A stretch of 13,479 bases of DNA from CAYUNT01 sp964446285 (GTDB lineage: Bacteria > Sumerlaeota > Sumerlaeia > SLMS01 > CAYUNT01), in contig CAYUNT010000129.1 of assembly GCA_964446285.1 (NCBI GenBank), forward strand, positions 1 through 13,479, given 5' to 3'. The position numbers were made by a program, and so were the translations under genes. Below the pieces are notes generated by a model that was given only the letters and a program-made list of their open reading frames with translations, made no database searches and had not been told where the DNA came from. Below, one piece after another: positions 9,501 through 10,493 of the stretch. How positions within the stretch are numbered: position 1 is the stretch's first letter; each line of letters opens with the position of its first letter.

Positions 9501-10008
9501 CGTCCCATTGCGTGGCGCCATTCCACACTACCGTGAGGGCGGCTGTCTCGATGTTGACTTTTGCCAGCCCAACACCTTTTTGCGCCACCCACAGATCGCC
9601 CGTCAGCGGGTGAAACGCCGCGCCAAGGATTTCGTTTGCCCCCGTGGCGCCTGTGTTGCCGATATAAGTCAGCGTGCCGGTGTTTTTATCCACGCGGTAA
9701 AGCTCGCCCGCGTGTGTTCCCCGGCTGCCGGCAATGGCGTAGAGCGACCCGGTGCGCGGATGCACGGCGACTGCTTCGAAGGCATAGCCGTTGTGAGGCG
9801 AGCCGATCGGGTCGATCGCCACAAACAATGGCCCCATCGACAGGCCGGCCACCATGATGAACTGGCTGTTGCCGCTTCCGTCGTCCGCAACGCCATACAT
9901 AGTGTCGATGCAAATGTAAATAATGTCTGCGGCGGCGGGACGGATAAACGGCGACAGGGCCAGCATCACACCGCACAGAATTCCCGGAAGAAGTCGGGAA
10001 CGGATCAT
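577..10008 (-). CDS. Giant secreted multidomain protein with 13 cohesin-like repeats (3143 aa)
   Basis: I do not recognise a named gene. The chosen ATG at 10006-10008 sits 5 nt after a perfect AGGAGGT and begins a classic signal peptide. An in-frame ATG at 10068 would add 20 polar residues and has no such site. Domains by residue: signal peptide 1-27; beta-propeller-like head about 28-290; thirteen cohesin-like domains of about 136 residues, 293-2056; a WDG-type beta-sandwich about 2057-2395; a TP/SP linker of about 100 residues; a beta-sandwich module ending ITFWSGG; a short linker; a second copy of the module with a PPC-like insertion; and a last linker ending in TPPPT and TAG. Cohesins bind dockerins in cellulosomes, but no dockerin or enzyme is visible here, so a stalk, adhesin or scaffold role is only inferred. 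The stop lies on the suspected chimeric junction, so the true C-terminus, perhaps with an anchor, may be missing. It is divergently transcribed from the propeller gene at 10389. Confidence 0.93.
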   Translation of the reverse strand: MIRSRLLPGILCGVMLALSPFIRPAAADIIYICIDTMYGVADDGSGNSQFIMVAGLSMGPLFVAIDPIGSPHNGYAFEAVAVHPRTGSLYAIAGSRGTHAGELYRVDKNTGTLTYIGNTGATGANEILGAAFHPLTGDLWVAQKGVGLAKVNIETAALTVVWNGATQWDDIAWHPSGGTLYAIQGGTLYQWDPVSQSASTACANLPKPVDENDASYLPALTYRVGLAEVPGYENPALFTVLTDPDILGSGFAGIHLSEYGTPSSCAPDATNPFTTSAYRNIRGLDFEICTNPFMTLTPDTSAIEVGETQNVTLNLDTSGQEVQGANIVLDFDPTVFELVNGTSGLAVDAGSPFSISSSNLTGGTLTVSIHTSTPQAFAGAALHFTLRALTSKPAGSPVLFNDSSTAFVPELAGTTLSGATYRVFPRPFMNLSPAAADLEINEVQTVTANVGSGKYTIDGATMVITFDPTVFALNGGVGSVTIPSGSPFSISGTPTLESGRLTVNLTTASSVRYEGPAIQFPLRALIVKTDGSPVNYESGQTNFAPAVPALTLDGANYAVYPLPAMALSPPAADLEVGEIQAVTASVETGKHRVTGAQLAINFDVNVFNVDGGAGSITAAPGSPFTIQGTPTIVGGLITVNLTSAGGPVRYTGNVIQFPLKSKGLSQAGSPVTFDAGATNYTPSVTNLQLSNALYRVLPPPSLTLLPASQDIEIGDVVTVTVQAGTGKYSVTGAEIEITFDPSIFDLPGGGAAVTLAPGSPFTISGTPTVENGHIRLSVTTPEAQYDSVPMVQFPLQGRVVSSGPSPVAFVTGTTQYVPSVANLQLTGAAYEVFPRPSFTLIPAAADVEVDEVLPVTVSLSTGRRNANGAAVVIDFDPAVFEIPGGASAVTSAPGSPFAIQGTPTIVDGRLTVNLAAGSAQRYTGNAILFPLKAKTVSGPSAVAFVPSLTKFTPELAGTIYLDASYTVYPKPSMVLSPPTANLEVGETRAVSVTVDSGKNLVSGAHLEILFDPAVFELPGGAGAVTVAAGAPFTIQGTPTVASGRLTVNLTLPASQRYSGGAIEFPLHALAVSVGSDVKFDAGTTNFTPSVANLQLSDANYRVYPHPGMSLLPPSADLEVDEIQTVTASVETGKHSVTGATVVINFDPAVFEIAGGVGAIVPAAGSPFVIQGTPTVVNGHLTVTLVSPGGTPVQFSGAAVDIPLKAIATDLDGSPVAFDQAASDFAPELANMQFSDASYTVFPKPAMSLSPVSANLEVGDIQPVTALLETGKHAVSGATLVITFNPNIFEVDGGASAVVAAPGSPFAIQGTPTIAGGTLTVNVATVGAPLRYTGDAVNFPLKAKAVSVSSPVGFDTGASHFNPSAPNVQFSGAAYRVFPPPSMSISPSARDLEVGETMTVAVVADSGKYNINGAQIEITFDPANFNLPGGGSAVVLAPGSPFTIVGTPTVEDGRIVVTVTSPDGRYESAPVIQFPLQASAVTNGTQVAFDSDTTNFTPPATNLQLNNGTYRIYPGPSMTIQPPLADVEVDEVFDAAVRITTGRYYVTGATMAIDFDPTVFEIPGGGAAVVAAAGSPFAIQGTPTVVNGRITVTIASAGEERFEGNVVQFPLQALKVSGPSPVNFVDALTNFTPLLENRLLLGAAYTVYPHPTMALDPALQDFEIEETLPVTVNVDSGKNLVTGAHLEILFDPAVFEVAGGGAAITVAPGAPFSIQGTPSVADGLLEVDLTLPTSQRYMGGAIVIPLRALALSTGSDVEFDLWTTNFVPVVQHLELGNARYRVFPHPGMSLAPPQANLEVDEVQIATVSIETGKHSVTGATVVIDFDPAVFELAGGVEAITPAAGSPFVIQGTPTVEDGHLTVTLVSPGGIPLQYTGPVLDVPLKAIAVDRDGSPVVFDPAESDFAPELANMQFSNAVYTVYPKPSISVNPTSGAFEVDTACTLGVAVETGKYSASGVEMQIRFDPVYFSFVGGPETITAAPGSPFAIQGTPSVDPSGVITVSVAAAGSAQYSGPVVQFQLMPLAPTPSTPVVLDPAVTHFVPDLPNTSLVDAAYRLYCPTGGQVATIAVLGNPSGGGVYEIDTFQTLQSVLADPAGILIPGGQNPSFGTITGAGIIGGERDIYVENLEADGMIETKFLQSPNRLEHVTDALGFAEIVWDGPDGNPLSLNPTGLGAIDLTEAGTKNAFAITVQRVDLIIDFEVSIYTNAGNWSQATISAGPAIGPSFGDGLPKSFFLKFANFVPQAGAGADFTRVGAIKLLITSQYAAVDCTISSFGTGFAPELIFGTENCTVVSAWPEGHEIGLEPVTGINGVAWPVLPGIRDYVIEFMGAYYYPSTDITNYVYNVTAGTQTSEYRVGVQGAIPPGKARVGVLSGAFYGSAYIAGPNCNCLGEALPLLTPTPTPTPSLTPTPSLTPSPTPSPSRSPSPTPSRTPTPSPSPSATPTASLTATPSLTPSPSYTPSPSPTSSGSPSLTPSPSLTPSLSPTASGTPTPSPTPTGTLTICVKIQNAADDAKERANAGNPSDTEHGKMYLNATSLDMAYEEASYIVYNVLTGLRFPNLDIRQGAMIWEANIYFKARYADSTPVTFYIQAEAVDNAAAITTTRYNLSSRTRTSSIVSWTPPAWTANATGLATANVAPLIQEVVNRPGWQPGNAILFFIWNEDTQSRRRAVPYDYESANAPELCITFWSGGATPTPSPSPTVSRTPTRTPTPTVSPTGTVSLCFKVSAAEDDVEERQSYDFCDNALNAGPVTPGYTYTGTTASATIDGQATCESSSNKRSKDVFYSYTPASNGTAIINLCASGYDTVLSVHTGCPGLKTNQIACNDDDSGTCGNNHSLISMAVTAGTTYYIRIGGWDSATGTYSMTLTGPDASTAPTPLPPIPNPDTQHGRIYQYETTIEMSTSGAYGYISGYRFNNIPLPNNTLITGAYLRFKARNSDSGATTLLIQGEASDNAAAVPSDNYFDLSLRPKTTASTLWVPAAWTSGTFYNSDDITEIIQEIVSQPGWVPGNSMMMFISGVGSGLRRVTPYDYSASNAPQLCITYWSGGATPTPSPTPSLTPSMSPSPTPSRTPTPTPSPSPSYTPTASPTPSRTPTPSPTPTRTPTATPSYTPSPSPSRTPTPTPSHTPTPTKTPTPTPPPT
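580..870 (-). repeat. Thr/Pro/Ser linker 3, running into the junction
   Basis: About 95 residues of TP/SP repeats with occasional Leu, Met, Arg, Tyr, His and Lys (for example SRTPTPSPTPTRTPTATPS) end TPTPPPT just before the TAG at 577-579. The two earlier linkers lead into folded modules, whereas this one stops abruptly. The stop codon overlaps the point where high-GC Na/Pi cotransporter sequence begins, so the tract was probably followed by a further domain in the genuine gene. Confidence 0.85.
871..1851 (-). other. Terminal beta-sandwich module, copy 2, split by an inserted domain
   Basis: The second copy begins SLCFKVSAAEDDVEER, matching the first strand of copy 1. It is then interrupted for about 144 residues and resumes at NPDTQHGRIYQYETTIEM, which matches NPSDTEHGKMYLNATSLDM of copy 1. 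The remainder runs collinear: ISGYRFNNIPLPNNTLI, AYLRFKARNSDSG, IIQEIVSQPGWVPGN and APQLCITYW. Both halves are in one reading frame and the linker context is preserved, so this is a nested architecture and not a frameshifted gene. Confidence 0.65.
1366..1797 (-). other. PPC-like domain inserted in sandwich module copy 2
   Basis: About 144 residues carry the signature of a secreted pre-peptidase C-terminal (PPC)-like domain: DFCDNALNAGPV, a TTASATIDG strand, KDVFYSYTP, IINLCASGYDTVLSVHTGCP, IACNDDDSGTCG, and AGTTYYIRIGGWDSATGTY. At least six cysteines and the acidic NDDD loop fit a disulfide-bonded, possibly calcium-binding sandwich. Such domains usually sit between catalytic and terminal domains or in tandem. 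Here the domain sits inside another domain, between its first and second strands, followed by a short proline-rich hinge (APTPLPPIP). Confidence 0.7.
1852..1937 (-). repeat. Thr/Pro/Ser linker 2
   Basis: A short linker of about 28 residues, ATPTPSPSPTVSRTPTRT followed by PTPTVSPTG, joins the two copies of the terminal beta-sandwich module. It shares codon style and composition with linkers 1 and 3. Confidence 0.85.
1941..2511 (-). other. Terminal beta-sandwich module, copy 1
   Basis: About 190 residues start TICVKIQNAADDAKER and continue NPSDTEHGKMYLNATSLDM, LTGLRFPNLDIRQGAMI, ANIYFKARYADSTPVTFYI, SSRTRTSSIVSWTPPAW, IQEVVNRPGWQPGN and NAPELCITFW. The pattern DD-x-x-E, GLRF, QGA-x-I, RT-x-T...W, EVV-x-RPGW-x-GN, APELCI-x-FW belongs to a secreted jelly-roll-like module that I have met in many PKD- and dockerin-bearing bacterial proteins and that is related in style to DNRLRE-type domains. 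Its ligand is unknown. It is flanked on both sides by TP/SP linkers and repeated once downstream. Confidence 0.6.
2512..2817 (-). repeat. Thr/Pro/Ser linker 1
   Basis: About 100 residues consist almost only of Thr, Pro and Ser with scattered Leu, Arg, Ala, Gly and Tyr, in units such as TPTPSLTPSPTPSPSR. The DNA is an imperfect 6-bp to 12-bp repeat with many different synonymous Pro, Thr and Ser codons, so it is not a fresh slippage product. Such linkers are typically extended and often O-glycosylated. Here it separates the cohesin-like stalk side from the terminal sandwich modules. The Ala/Ser-rich or Arg-rich frames on the opposite strand are shadows of this tract. Confidence 0.9.
2818..3840 (-). 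other. WDG-type extracellular beta-sandwich domain
   Basis: About 340 residues follow the cohesin-like array, starting CPTGGQVATIAVLG. Key stretches are GAGIIGGERDIYVE, GFAEIVWDGPDG, GLGAIDLTEAG, IDFEVSIYTNAGNW, FVPQAGAGADFTRVGAIKL and AAVDCTISSFGTGF. This order (GG-x-RD, WDG, GLG-x-DLT, then a D-F-x-VGAI strand) is one I associate with an uncharacterised secreted beta-sandwich module of PEP-CTERM-type and other surface proteins. The last hundred residues contain ENCTVVSAWPEGH and PNCNCLGEALPLL and may be a separate small Ig-like domain. No catalytic motif is evident. Confidence 0.5.
4237..6273 (-). repeat. Super-repeat block B: cohesin-like domains 8-12
   Basis: This is the second copy of the five-domain block. 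Matching motifs are: domain 9 IEITFDPA and PGSPFTIVGTPTVEDG; domain 10 VSGPSPVNF; domain 11 GKNLVTGAHLEILFDPAVFE and QRYMGGAI; domain 12 GKHSVTGATVVI, DRDGSPVVFD and DFAPELANMQF. Domain 12 is far closer to domain 7 than to its neighbours 11 and 13. Offsets are 2037 bp for 7 versus 12 and 2037 bp for 8 versus 13, so domain 13 begins a third, unfinished block. The 414-bp unit spacing appears only at 7 to 8 and 12 to 13, again in register. Confidence 0.75.
6274..8316 (-). repeat. Super-repeat block A: cohesin-like domains 3-7
   Basis: Domains 3-7 form a five-domain block that recurs as domains 8-12. Register-specific motifs are: domain 4 IEITFDPS and PGSPFTISGTPTVENG; domain 5 VSGPSAVAF; domain 6 GKNLVSGAHLEILFDPAVFE and QRYSGGAI; domain 7 GKHSVTGATVVI, DLDGSPVAFD and DFAPELANMQF. 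The period to the next block is 2043 bp measured from domain 3 to domain 8. Domain 2, with TDGSPVNY, looks like the last member of a preceding block. Confidence 0.75.
9138..9927 (-). other. N-terminal beta-propeller-like head domain
   Basis: About 260 residues carry three clear copies of a blade motif: AVHPRTGSLYAIAG, AFHPLTGDLWVAQ and AWHPSGGTLYAIQ. Each is followed by a strand of the type ELYRVDKNTGTLTYIG or LAKVNIETAALTVV. The HP-x-TG-x-LYA signature is typical of extracellular YVTN/NHL/WD-like propellers of uncultivated bacteria, whose job is usually protein or glycan binding. The last part contains a Cys pair (SSCAPD and DFEICTNP) that could form a disulfide. The exact blade number cannot be fixed by eye. 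Confidence 0.65.
9928..10008 (-). other. Signal peptide of the cohesin-repeat protein
   Basis: The first 27 residues have a basic N-terminus (MIRSR), a hydrophobic core (LLPGILCGVMLALSPFI) and an AAA just before the predicted cleavage point, followed by DIIYICID. This is a typical Sec-dependent type I signal. The cysteine at residue 12 lies inside the hydrophobic core and is not followed by a mature-protein start, so a lipoprotein signal is unlikely. It also supports the internal start at 10008 over the longer one at 10068. Confidence 0.88.
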
Positions 10009-10013
10009 GGAAG

Positions 10014-10020
10014 ACCTCCT
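10014..10020 (-). promoter_or_regulatory. Ribosome binding site of the cohesin-repeat gene
   Basis: The minus strand reads AGGAGGT, then CTTCC, then ATG. This perfect Shine-Dalgarno core with a 5-nt gap decides the start at 10008 over the upstream in-frame ATG at 10068. Confidence 0.9.
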
Positions 10021-10142
10021 GCTCGGACTATTGTGGAACCGAATGGATTTCTGATACATAGGGCGCATAGGAAGCGAAGGGAGCGATCGGCTTAAATACC
10101 GAAACCCACAAAAACTCAGGCATACTTTATGCAGGAATCACG

Positions 10143-10172
10143 CCAATCGCTTGGACATCCTTTCGCAAGGAT
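10143..10172 (-). other. Two tandem GNRA-tetraloop hairpins in the 5' leader of the cohesin-repeat gene
   Basis: Read on the minus strand, ATCCTT-GCGA-AAGGAT (10172-10157) is followed two bases later by CCAA-GCGA-TTGG (10154-10143). Both are perfect inverted repeats and both have the same GCGA loop, which fits the stable GNRA tetraloop class in RNA. They lie about 135-165 nt upstream of the start codon. If transcription begins upstream of 10172 they would be part of the leader RNA. The stems are short (6 and 4 bp), so the function is speculative. Confidence 0.4.
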
Positions 10173-10276
10173 CCATGCTGACAAATCACAAGATATACTA
10201 TTGGTATTAAAAGAGTTGCCAATGCAACCCCCGCTTGATTTTTGTCCGGAATCTCTCGCCGACGCCAAACAGCAGT

Positions 10277-10291
10277 GCACATAATTTGTGC
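10277..10291. promoter_or_regulatory. Operator-like palindrome
   Basis: GCACA-TAATT-TGTGC is a perfect 5-bp inverted repeat around an AT-rich 5-bp centre. It lies about 100 bp upstream of the plus-strand start and overlaps the CATAAT hexamer at 10280-10285. The size and form suit a dimeric helix-turn-helix regulator, but no regulator gene is in the window. Confidence 0.3.
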
Positions 10292-10376
10292 TCACCAACC
10301 CACGTGAACACAAACTGTGCGTATCATTTCGAGAAACCACACCTCGACAGAGAATTCCAAACCTCCCAATCCGCGC

Positions 10377-10382
10377 AAAGGA
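10377..10382 (+). promoter_or_regulatory. Ribosome binding site of the propeller-repeat gene
   Basis: AAAGGA is followed by six bases and then ATG at 10389. It is a moderate Shine-Dalgarno match at good spacing. No other in-frame ATG lies between about 10320 and 10389, which supports this start. Confidence 0.7.
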
Positions 10383-10388
10383 TGTCCA

Positions 10389-10493
10389 ATGAGTCTCCTT
10401 ACTGAACATCGGAAGGAAATTGCTAAAGCTATCGGAGTCGGAACACTGATTTTACTTGTGTTGTCATTTCTGAATCCGAATAAATGTCCTGCC
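10389..10493 (+). other. Signal peptide or N-terminal membrane anchor of the propeller protein
   Basis: MSLLTEHRKEIAKAIG gives a charged N-region, VGTLILLVLSFL a hydrophobic core, and NPNKCPA-ER a plausible type I cleavage region at about residue 35. The core is about 13 residues long, short for a stable anchor. The Cys at residue 33 lacks a lipobox in front of it. Export is well supported; cleavage is less certain. Confidence 0.7.

Larger units (their letters stand above)
10009..10388. promoter_or_regulatory. Divergent intergenic region shared by the two giant genes
   Basis: These 380 bp between the two divergent starts are visibly more AT-rich than the flanking genes and should contain both promoters. 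I see no convincing -35/-10 pair at canonical spacing. Isolated -10-like hexamers on the plus strand are TATACT at 10194-10199 and CATAAT at 10280-10285, neither with a good -35 box 16-18 bp upstream. It also contains two tandem hairpins (10143-10172) and a 15-bp palindrome (10277-10291), listed separately. The short frames within it have no codon-usage or homology support. Confidence 0.6.

Noticed and set aside
10009..10068. Longer start for the giant gene at 10068
   Set aside because: It would place 20 polar residues before a perfect signal peptide, and it lacks the AGGAGGT that precedes the ATG at 10008.
10178..10210. Promoter with CTGACA (10178-10183) and TATACT (10194-10199) or TATTAA (10205-10210)
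   Set aside because: The spacings are 10 and 21 bp, outside the usual 16-18 bp, so it is not called as a promoter.
10116..10409. A 97-codon minus-strand frame in the intergenic region
   Set aside because: It has a Cys/Ser-rich random-looking composition, overlaps the start of the plus-strand gene, covers the probable promoters, and shows no recognisable motif.
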